A model generated the notes under the pieces. The model saw only the letters and a list, made by a program, of their open reading frames with translations. It was not told where the DNA came from and ran no database searches. Shown piece by piece: positions 1 to 4,268 of a stretch of 5,099 nt of DNA; position 1 is the stretch's first letter, and each line of letters begins with the position of its first letter. This DNA is from Deltaproteobacteria bacterium (GTDB lineage Bacteria > Desulfobacterota > Dissulfuribacteria > Dissulfuribacterales > UBA3076), in the NCBI GenBank assembly GCA_013138705.1, contig WTCF01000211.1, positions 1 to 5,099 of the forward strand, in the 5' to 3' direction. The position numbers and the translations under genes were made by a program.

Positions 1-523
1 CCGACATGGCACCAACAGCTACCAGGGTATTCATGTCTGTGGTCTTCTGCTTCGCGGCCTTGACGGCCCCGGCATAAAACCGGCTACCGACCCAGAATAC
101 GACCGGAGTTGTGAGCACGAAAAGGCAGTAAAGCATTATCTGCCTGGGGACCGACCGGAGATACGGAAACCAATACTGCATGGAACCCATGAAAATGACC
201 ACGCTCAGAACCAGTCCCGCACTGAACTTGATCTTCAGTGCCTTGAGTTCCCTTTTCCGGGCAGCCTCAACAGGGTCTTCCAGAGTCGCCCCAAACACAC
301 CCAGGAATTCATACCCGGCATCAGAAACCGTCTGTTCCAGCCCTTCCACACCGGCCCAGTCCGGCCCGTGAATTACCGTTGCCCTGGCTGTTGTGAGATT
401 GACAGTGGCATCCTTGACACCGTCAACGGCTTTTAAGGCCAGTTCCACACGTCTCACACAAGCAGCACAGGTCATGCCTCCGACTGAAATGGTTGTCTTT
501 TCGGATGTTGAGTGTGACTTCAT
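1..523 (-). CDS. copA: Copper-translocating P1B-type ATPase, N-terminal part (runs off window)
   Basis: This is the N-terminal 174 residues of a CopA-type ATPase that exports Cu(I) across the inner membrane; the remainder lies beyond base 1. I translated it by hand. An HMA metal-binding domain occupies about residues 10-75 with the motif GMTCAAC (Cys19 and Cys22 bind copper). A linker leads to a hydrophobic helix at about 97-118 and a second at about 128-150, followed by TTDMNTLVAVGAMS (161-174), a hallmark sequence of P1B ATPases at the end of the second helix. The CPC metal site, the DKTG phosphorylation motif and the ATP-binding domain are outside the window, so metal specificity is inferred from the HMA motif and the adjacent CopZ-like gene. 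The ATG (521-523) shares its A with the TGA stop of that gene (TGATG), which implies translational coupling. Loss of the C-terminal part is a window-edge effect, not visible decay. Confidence 0.92.
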   Translation of the reverse strand, partial: MKSHSTSEKTTISVGGMTCAACVRRVELALKAVDGVKDATVNLTTARATVIHGPDWAGVEGLEQTVSDAGYEFLGVFGATLEDPVEAARKRELKALKIKFSAGLVLSVVIFMGSMQYWFPYLRSVPRQIMLYCLFVLTTPVVFWVGSRFYAGAVKAAKQKTTDMNTLVAVGAMS

Positions 524-717
524 CAGACAACTTCGTAGCCTGCCTTCTTGATCTTTTCTCTTACCAGGTCCATGTCAACTGGCTTTCCCTCAAAAGTAGC
601 CTCACCTTTTTCAAGGTCCACCTTGACATCCTTGATCCCGTCGATCTCATTCAGGGCCTTGGTGACCGCCATAACACAGTGATTGCAGGTCATCCCTTTT
701 ATCTTAATCGTGGCCAT
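523..717 (-). CDS. copZ: CopZ-like copper chaperone (single HMA domain)
   Basis: This 64-residue protein is one heavy-metal-associated (HMA) domain, the usual size of CopZ chaperones. It carries GMTCNHC at residues 8-14, with Cys11 and Cys14 as the Cu(I) ligands, and the usual ferredoxin-like beta-alpha-beta order ending in KKAGYEVV. The family binds Cu(I) in the cytosol and hands it to the HMA domain or membrane entry site of CopA, and the next gene is exactly that ATPase. The stop and the copA start overlap as TGATG. The start is supported by AAAGGAG at 724-730, six bases upstream of the ATG. The site has His in the second middle position (CNHC), common in CopZ proteins. A mercury-binding MerP-like role is possible but less likely because the protein has no signal peptide and sits beside CopA. 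Confidence 0.92.
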   Translation of the reverse strand: MATIKIKGMTCNHCVMAVTKALNEIDGIKDVKVDLEKGEATFEGKPVDMDLVREKIKKAGYEVV

Positions 718-736
718 AGCGTTCTCCTTTTATAGT

Positions 737-1072
737 TCAATAGGGAATTTTTTCCTGAGGCCTCCTCTCTGGGATATGGACGTGAGGTACCTTATCCTCG
801 TTCCATGCCTTTGAAACATAAAGGTTACAATAGCAACTCCCGTACTCTTCCACGTCAGAGTTTCTGTAAACGCAGGGGCATAAGATGTCCTTGTCCAGGT
901 CGCGCTCCTCGGATGCCAGCCTGCAGGGGCAGGACATGTAGCCGTAACGTTTCTTATTTACAAGAAGTGCGTCAAGGAGATCGAAGACACTTTCTTTGTC
1001 TCTGTTAAAATAGTAACCTTTCGGCTCTTGAACCTTTTTTAACGTCTCATACAGTCTTTCCACTTCATTCAT
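737..1072 (-). CDS. Ferredoxin:thioredoxin reductase-type catalytic subunit (ferredoxin:disulfide reductase)
   Basis: This 111-residue protein has the six-cysteine signature of the FTR catalytic (beta) subunit: CPC at 48-50, CPC at 65-67 and CYC at 80-82. In plant/cyanobacterial FTR the equivalent residues hold a [4Fe-4S] cluster beside a redox-active disulfide and pass ferredoxin electrons one at a time to a thioredoxin disulfide. By that pattern Cys50 and Cys82 would be the active pair and Cys48, 65, 67 and 80 the cluster ligands. The spacings are 14 and 12 residues, not the 16 and 8 of the plant enzyme, which I associate with the archaeal/bacterial ferredoxin:disulfide reductase branch that works without a variable subunit. 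No variable subunit or rubredoxin domain is seen here. The ATG overlaps the stop of the glutaredoxin-like gene as ATGA, so that protein is its likely partner; the CopZ gene follows 19 bases later. Confidence 0.88.
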   Translation of the reverse strand: MNEVERLYETLKKVQEPKGYYFNRDKESVFDLLDALLVNKKRYGYMSCPCRLASEERDLDKDILCPCVYRNSDVEEYGSCYCNLYVSKAWNEDKVPHVHIPERRPQEKIPY

Positions 1073-1320
1073 AATCCAAGGGCCTCCTTGATCTCATCTT
1101 CTTTGTATCCAATAATGACCTTGTCTCCAATGATAATGGTGGGAAAGGAACACCGTGGATTCCATTTCTTCACGTCCTCAAGAATAGCGGTCCTTTCTCC
1201 TCCTTGAAGCAAATCCACATCAGTAAATTCATACTTCACAGCGCAGTCATTCAAAAGTATTTTAGTGGCCTTACAATGGCTACAGGTACTGAGCGTATAA
1301 ATTTTAACGGGTTTTTTCAT
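1069..1320 (-). CDS. Glutaredoxin/NrdH-like thiol-disulfide protein
   Basis: This 83-residue protein has a compact glutaredoxin fold. The N-terminal strand KIYTLSTCSHC carries the redox site C13-S-H-C16, SFPTIII (58-64) contains the cis-proline (Pro60) found next to the active site in all thioredoxin-fold proteins, and GYKEDEIKEALGL forms the last helix. It has no signal peptide and should act in the cytosol. CSHC is neither the CPYC of classical glutaredoxins nor a typical NrdH motif, so glutathione use cannot be assumed. There is an extra Cys57 just before the cis-Pro loop. The four-base ATGA overlap with the FTR-type gene implies translational coupling and suggests direct reduction by that ferredoxin-linked enzyme. 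The ribosome binding site is weak (TGAGGAATTAGGG before the ATG). Its in vivo disulfide substrate cannot be told from sequence. Confidence 0.88.
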   Translation of the reverse strand: MKKPVKIYTLSTCSHCKATKILLNDCAVKYEFTDVDLLQGGERTAILEDVKKWNPRCSFPTIIIGDKVIIGYKEDEIKEALGL

Positions 1321-1417
1321 CCCTAATTCCTCAGTCTTTCAACACGTTGTGATGAGATCTGAAAGGAAAGACCTTTCTGAAGCAGTCAAATCTTACTGTC
1401 TTCTATAGTCCTTTATT

Positions 1418-1447
1418 GGGCCTATAAAAGCCGATAAGGATAGGCCC
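1418..1447 (-). repeat. Perfect inverted repeat across the stop codon of the thioredoxin/TPR gene
   Basis: GGGCCTAT (1418-1425) and ATAGGCCC (1440-1447) form a perfect 8-bp stem around a 14-base loop. The TAG stop of the thioredoxin/TPR gene sits inside the structure. No run of T follows on either strand, so it is not a standard intrinsic terminator; it could be a weak terminator, an mRNA processing site or a stability element between this gene and the glutaredoxin-like gene. Function is unknown. Confidence 0.45.
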
Positions 1448-1991
1448 GTTTCGTCCATTCGCTTGAGGTGTGCTCGGCCTTTAGTTGCTCATAGGCCTCT
1501 TTAAGAGGCCTGGGATCATCTGTGGCTTTGTAACTACACACACCACGCCAATAAATCGCCTCAGGCACCGAATCACTTTTTGGATATTCTACCAGCAGTT
1601 TTTCGAGCTTTGTGAGTGCCTCATCGAATTGATCCGTTTCCAAATAGGACTTCCCCATGCCCAGCAATAGCGAAGGAATCAATTCTTCAGGGGCAAGAAA
1701 ACCCACTGTCCGATGGTGCTCTTTGCCTTCGGTATCGAGGGTAATAAGAGTAGGTGTCCACTTAACATTGAAATCCGTGGACAGGGGCTGAATATCAAAT
1801 TGGACCTGCAAGGGAATCATGTTATCGTTAATAAAGCTGATCACCTTCCCGTCTGGATACGTAACTGCATCCATCTGTTGACATCCAATTCAATCCGGAT
1901 TGAAAAAACTAAGCAATATAACCATGTTCTCAACCCGCGCCCGTTTCAGTGCGCCATCCATATCTGTTTCCCATTTGATGTTTTCTGCCAT
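1422..1991 (-). CDS. Thioredoxin-fold/TPR protein, probable selenoprotein with UxxC active site (TGA recoded at 1890-1892)
   Basis: Read from the ATG at 1989-1991 with one in-frame TGA as selenocysteine, the product has 189 residues. The N-terminal part aligns with thioredoxin: a helix (GALKRARVEN), the strand VILLSFFNPD, then U34-I-G-C37-QQMD, where U34 and C37 occupy the two positions of the CxxC site. KWTPTLITLD supplies the cis-proline (Pro80). Residues about 107-137 and 142-176 form two TPR-like helical pairs, and the protein ends in AYPYRLL. The start is backed by AAAGGGA at 1998-2004, six bases before the ATG; the next in-frame Met (codon ending 1874) lies after the active site and has no comparable site, so a 150-residue call from there is an artefact. 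Continuity of fold on both sides of the TGA argues against a random upstream extension. No signal peptide is seen. Alternatives are a sequencing error (TGC/TGT/TGG to TGA) or a recent nonsense mutation. Redox function is inferred from the fold. Confidence 0.8.
1851..1892 (-). promoter_or_regulatory. Candidate bacterial SECIS element with the UGA codon
   Basis: Bacterial SECIS elements lie within the coding region just after the UGA and recruit SelB with Sec-tRNA. Here the UGA is at 1892-1890. On the RNA a hairpin forms from 1873 to 1854: arms UGGAUGC and GUAUCCA (six Watson-Crick pairs and one G-U) closing a six-base loop AGUUAC. The loop begins 23 bases after the UGA and has a G among its first two positions, which matches the general bacterial SECIS description (loop roughly 16-37 bases away). 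A short lower helix, GUC with GAC, could extend it across a six-base bulge. It does not match the E. coli fdhF loop sequence, and such elements vary widely between lineages, so this is supportive, not decisive. Confidence 0.55.
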
Positions 1992-1997
1992 GACTAT

Positions 1998-2004
1998 TCC
2001 CTTT
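1998..2004 (-). promoter_or_regulatory. Ribosome binding site that sets the upstream start of the selenoprotein gene
   Basis: AAAGGGA on the minus strand stands six bases before the ATG at 1989-1991. It decides the start upstream of the in-frame TGA instead of the internal Met (codon ending 1874), before which the coding sequence CAATTGGATGTCAACAG offers no purine-rich site. Confidence 0.65.
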
Positions 2005-2087
2005 CATCCATAAGTTTGGGTTTCCAAAAGGCCGAAATGCTATATTTAAAAAAACACCTATACGAATTCCTCCATGCGGTCGGAGGG

Positions 2088-2267
2088 CTAAGCCAAGAGT
2101 ACAAACCTCACCTTTGGAATACGAGCCTTTTCGTACTCCCCTTCTGGGAACACCTAGAACGGCAAAAAGTCCCCTTCTTGATACTCGGTTATGTAGGCCC
2201 TGGCCTCCTCTGTATCGATTAACCGCACAGGGACCAAGAACTGTTTGTTATTAACCTCACATCTTCT
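2088..2267 (-). pseudogene. Probable decayed small ORF with in-frame amber codon
   Basis: One minus-strand frame reads EVNNKQFLVPVRLIDTEEAR, continues through AYITEYQEGDFLPF to a TAG at 2154-2156, then goes on as VFPEGEYEKARIPKVRFVLLA to a second TAG at 2088-2090. Both pieces have protein-like composition with alternating hydrophobic and charged stretches, and they look like one small domain. No ATG occurs in the frame; TTG (2235-2237) and GTG (2226-2228) are possible starts but lack a ribosome binding site at normal distance. A GAGG at the end of the upstream gene would suit a start near AAC AAA, where none exists. The best reading is a remnant whose start and one codon (perhaps TGG) have mutated. 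Other readings are a non-standard start, a frameshift joining it to the 82-residue gene just upstream, or amber recoding. The family was not recognised. Confidence 0.35.
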
Positions 2268-2505
2268 CTATGTTCGCCCTCAGTTGCCCGATCTGCAGAC
2301 CCAGGGAAACGCACTGTTTTCCTTCCATACACTCGTCAGCTTCTGGGAGTTCCAAGTGAGTCTTGAGCTCATGTTCGCCCTTTTTCAAGTCAACAACCCA
2401 GGCCTTTTTGGTCTCATCATACTCTACGTCGACATCTATGCCGCATTCGCCGATGTCAGGATAGATCGACTTGATCTTCTCACACAATTCTTTCTTGTCG
2501 TGCAT
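2257..2505 (-). CDS. Small acidic cysteine-containing protein, function unknown
   Basis: This 82-residue protein was not assigned to a named family. It has a lysine/glutamate-rich N-terminal helix, a strand-like segment GIDVDVEYDETKKAWVVDL that looks like a beta hairpin, and a C-terminal helix (QCVSLGLQIGQLRANIEKM). Cysteines fall at 8, 21, 59 and 65, and histidines at 2, 45 and 50; with E20-C21 and the CMEGKQC pair this could bind a metal or form disulfides, but no standard motif is present. There is no signal peptide or membrane segment, so it should be cytosolic. The start has AAGGAG nine bases upstream of the ATG. It lies 114 bases downstream of the DUF4079 gene in the same direction, and its stop is followed immediately, in another frame, by the probable decayed ORF. 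Confidence 0.75.
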   Translation of the reverse strand: MHDKKELCEKIKSIYPDIGECGIDVDVEYDETKKAWVVDLKKGEHELKTHLELPEADECMEGKQCVSLGLQIGQLRANIEKM

Positions 2506-2619
2506 GGTCTTATTCTCCTTTTCCTTTAATGTTTTGGAATGTCAGTTAATATGGATCTCCCTTCTAAATACAATTAAACGGTTTGAAGCCCTTTTTGTCT
2601 TGCATCAGCCGGGCAATGG

Positions 2620-3048
2620 TCAGTGTCCTAAAACGAACTGCATGTAGACCCTCCAACCGGTCACAACTTGGGTCAAAGCGAGAATCAGAAGAACGAGATT
2701 GCTCAGGCCATGAATCAAGGGAAGGGCTGTTCGTTTCTTCTTGTTACGGTCCATGTATAGACCGGTCGTTCCACCAAAAATGATAAAGGTAGTCATTACA
2801 AGGGCGACCTTACCGTGGACCCCGGTTATGAGGAACCCGTGCAAGTAAAGATATACCATGGTCATGCCTCCCATCATACCGGCCAGCAACGCCAACAGAG
2901 CAATCTTTCCCAGGAGCACATGCCGCTTCCATCTGAAAAGTGTCTTCTGATGAAGATGAAGGGACCGAAAGCGCTGAACCCCGAGGCAGAATACATACAA
3001 GGTCAACACTACAGCTGACAATTGAATGATCGGATGTATGACGAGCAA
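2620..3048 (-). CDS. DUF4079-like four-helix membrane protein, possible b-type cytochrome
   Basis: This 142-residue membrane protein has four predicted helices at about residues 4-24, 43-69, 78-98 and 111-131, and resembles the DUF4079 family. Each helix begins with a histidine (His5, His43, His78, His113), the arrangement expected if pairs of histidines hold two b hemes across the membrane as in cytochrome b561-type proteins; heme binding is inference. Basic loops (for example DRNKKKR at 100-106) suggest their cytoplasmic side. The start is TTG at 3046-3048, chosen because AGGGGG stands six bases upstream and no in-frame ATG precedes it; the ATG at 3051-3053 is in a different frame. It follows the small c-heme gene and may hand electrons to or from it, though nothing in the sequence proves this. 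Confidence 0.75.
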   Translation of the reverse strand: MLVIHPIIQLSAVVLTLYVFCLGVQRFRSLHLHQKTLFRWKRHVLLGKIALLALLAGMMGGMTMVYLYLHGFLITGVHGKVALVMTTFIIFGGTTGLYMDRNKKKRTALPLIHGLSNLVLLILALTQVVTGWRVYMQFVLGH

Positions 3049-3054
3049 AACATG

Positions 3055-3060
3055 CCCCCT
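3055..3060 (-). promoter_or_regulatory. Ribosome binding site deciding the TTG start of the DUF4079-like gene
   Basis: AGGGGG on the minus strand is six bases upstream of TTG at 3046-3048. It supports a rare TTG start, since upstream in-frame codons back to the TGA at 3094-3096 include no ATG, GTG or TTG. Confidence 0.5.
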
Positions 3061-3107
3061 ATGATGATAAAAACTGCATAAGTTGATGAACTCTCAAAAA
3101 GTATCTT

Positions 3108-3127
3108 GTGAATACCCAAATACTCAC
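3108..3127. repeat. Imperfect inverted repeat upstream of the DUF4079-like gene
   Basis: GTGAATA and TACTCAC flank a six-base centre. One pair differs, but on minus-strand RNA it becomes a G-U pair, so a seven-pair hairpin is possible. The repeat lies about 60 bases upstream of the TTG start in a 140-base gene-free stretch, and could be an operator or a leader hairpin. The half-site spacing does not fit CRP or FNR sites. Confidence 0.3.
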
Positions 3128-3188
3128 GCAGTGAACAAAATTGACTTCATGTTAAACCATCGTCAAGTTCTGTCTTCAAAGCTGGCGT

Positions 3189-3350
3189 TTACTTGAACTC
3201 GTGTACTATTATAAAGTCGTTGCCGGCTCTGGTTCCGTGACAACCAATACAGCCCGCGGGTTTGCCAAAAGGCTTGGCCTCACCCTCGGGTGTGTACTTT
3301 ACCCAAAACCAGTCCCCGTCGTTGGGATTATATCCATTGACCTTTTTCAT
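3189..3350 (-). CDS. Mini c-heme protein resembling the C-terminal end of cytochrome P460
   Basis: This 53-residue gene has a c-type heme-binding site CIGCH at residues 34-38 and the preceding sequence GYNPNDGDWFWVKYTPEGEA, which matches the C-terminal heme module of cytochrome P460-type proteins; the tail GNDFIIVHEFK is also typical. Those proteins are about three times longer, with a signal peptide and an N-terminal beta domain. Neither is visible upstream: in-frame stops occur at 3393-3398, and I saw no matching sequence in other frames. Yet the ATG has an excellent AAAGGAGG six bases upstream, the same octamer and spacing as the rubrerythrin-like gene, so it appears to be translated as is. 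Covalent heme attachment takes place outside the cytoplasm, so without an export signal the heme site may stay empty. It is either a remnant that acquired or kept a start, or a true small protein. Confidence 0.65.
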   Translation of the reverse strand: MKKVNGYNPNDGDWFWVKYTPEGEAKPFGKPAGCIGCHGTRAGNDFIIVHEFK

Positions 3351-3441
3351 TGTAGACCTCCTTTCTTCATGTGAAAAATTCTGAGTTCGCCGTCATTAAG
3401 GCCTCGTGAGATGGGATCAATGAAGTACTGTCTTTAACTCA

Positions 3442-3492
3442 CTAACCTTGGTTATCGGTTTCTTGCATTGGTCTTGCATCAGCCAAGCACAT
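3442..3492 (-). other. Mini-ORF of 16 residues with a strong ribosome binding site
   Basis: The 246-base gap between the rubrerythrin-like and mini c-heme genes holds no normal gene. It does contain ATG at 3490-3492 with AGGAGG four bases upstream, giving MCLADARPMQETDNQG and then TAG. The opening MCLADA recalls the first residues of CooT-type small nickel proteins, but nothing beyond that matches. It may be a leader peptide, a remnant of a longer gene, or chance. It contains one copy of a 14-bp repeat also present at 2597-2610. Confidence 0.3.
3471..3484. repeat. 14-bp direct repeat, copy 2 (copy 1 at 2597-2610)
   Basis: GTCTTGCATCAGCC occurs exactly at 2597-2610, just past the DUF4079-like stop, and at 3471-3484, inside the mini-ORF. 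The two copies flank the block holding the DUF4079-like and mini c-heme genes, about 870 bases apart. They could mark a past duplication or insertion, or a shared regulatory site. Confidence 0.4.
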
Positions 3493-3596
3493 GTGACCTC
3501 CTCGAACAAAAAAGTCACAAATAATCCGATTACTACAGGGCGAACCTAATCCTAAGCCTCACTGTCTAGAACACATTGTTTAAAATCAATCTCATT

Positions 3597-4130
3597 TCAA
3601 GCGCCGTCAAGAATATGCCGTTCGTGCTCAACAAACCATGCGGCTGGATCAAAAAAATACAACTTCATATCAGACAAGGCAGCATGGTGGCTCCTTTCCT
3701 CGGTGATCATCTGGTCAACAAACTCCCGCTCCATAGGATCGACGGCCTTTGCAAGGTGCTGCTGGTAAAAGGAGATCGCCCGCAATTCGAGGTCGATGCC
3801 AATATCAAGCGCTTCCAAGTCGCTGGTTTTGGGCGTGATCTCTGTTCCATGGGCAGACGCCATCTCTTTGAAAAGAATCCCCAGATCCTTGTGGTCAGGT
3901 TTTATCGACTTCCACTTCTCAGACCAGGCCTTACCTGCTTTCAAGGCTTCATAAATGTTAAGTATACGATCCATATGCATGCCCTCATCCTTCATGAGCA
4001 TTCGAAATATTTCTCGCCCAAACTCGTTCTGGCACGTTGAAACGGCCATCTCATAAAAGCTCTTTCCCTTCTTCTCCATCTCCAATGCTGTAGAAAGCAT
4101 CTGCAAAGATCTGTCTGTGTCATTTGACAT
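3597..4130 (-). CDS. Rubrerythrin-like ferritin-fold diiron protein without rubredoxin
   Basis: This 177-residue protein forms a four-helix ferritin-like bundle. Diiron ligands can be read in two halves: Glu19 in ALEMEKKGKSFYE, Glu49/His52 in DEGMH, Glu115 in LELRAISFYQ, and Glu145/His148 in EERSH. Rubrerythrins reduce hydrogen peroxide to water in the cytosol of anaerobes. The C-terminal rubredoxin FeCys4 domain of classical rubrerythrin is absent (only Cys33 is present), so electrons must come from a separate donor. The start is the ATG at 4128-4130, with AAAGGAGG six bases upstream (4137-4144); an in-frame GTG 36 bases earlier would place that site inside the coding region and is rejected. 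The gene lies 138 bases downstream of another diiron gene, in a region with a 12-bp palindrome, so it may have its own promoter. Precise activity (peroxidase, oxygen or metal sensing) is not proven. Confidence 0.87.
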   Translation of the reverse strand: MSNDTDRSLQMLSTALEMEKKGKSFYEMAVSTCQNEFGREIFRMLMKDEGMHMDRILNIYEALKAGKAWSEKWKSIKPDHKDLGILFKEMASAHGTEITPKTSDLEALDIGIDLELRAISFYQQHLAKAVDPMEREFVDQMITEERSHHAALSDMKLYFFDPAAWFVEHERHILDGA

Positions 4131-4235
4131 ATTCGGCCTCCTTTCGTTCAACTCGAATCTAATCACTAATGAACCGCTATCCTTTTCACAAACCGTGCAG
4201 GTTGCGATACTTGCGAACCATCACTTGTTCTGCAT

Positions 4236-4247
4236 CGATAATTATCG
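4236..4247. promoter_or_regulatory. Perfect 12-bp palindrome, candidate operator upstream of the rubrerythrin-like gene
   Basis: CGATAATTATCG is a perfect palindrome in the gap between the two diiron genes, about 106 bases upstream of the rubrerythrin-like start. Its GATAAT...ATTATC halves recall Fur/PerR-type sites but are closer together than in a standard 7-1-7 box. PerR control of rubrerythrin genes is known in sulfate reducers, so a peroxide- or iron-responsive role is a reasonable guess. A 6-bp direct repeat, TTGCGA-TAC-TTGCGA (4202-4216), lies nearby on the plus strand. No clear -35/-10 pair was found. Confidence 0.35.
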
Positions 4248-4268
4248 GCCCTAACCAACATATTTTTC

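Noticed and set aside
493..735. 80-codon plus-strand open frame over the copper chaperone
   Set aside because: It lies opposite the CopZ-like gene, whose HMA motif and start are clear.
1361..1377. Inverted repeat GAAAGG-AAAGA-CCTTTC as a terminator
   Set aside because: The stem is A/T-rich with only six pairs, and no T-run follows on either strand.
2057..2084. CCTCC/GGAGG hairpin followed by TTTTTTT as an intrinsic terminator on the minus strand
   Set aside because: The stem has only five pairs and the T-run begins about 12-15 bases after it, too far for a standard terminator.
1713..2222. 169-codon plus-strand open frame
   Set aside because: It is antisense to the thioredoxin/TPR gene, which has clear fold motifs and a ribosome binding site. 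The plus-strand translation has no recognisable motif, and it merely stays open into the gap.
3144..3154. Short frame MKSILFTA followed by TGA as a second selenocysteine candidate
   Set aside because: There is no ribosome binding site, the frame after the TGA is short with another stop soon after, and no cysteine-containing motif or family resemblance appears.
3522..3532. Palindrome TAATCCGATTA as an operator
   Set aside because: It is only 5-1-5, expected fairly often by chance, and no promoter elements were found beside it.
4131..4166. Twelve-residue N-terminal extension of the rubrerythrin-like protein from an upstream GTG
   Set aside because: The extension would be translated through the AAAGGAGG ribosome binding site of the ATG at 4130, and the family normally starts near MSNDTD-like sequence.
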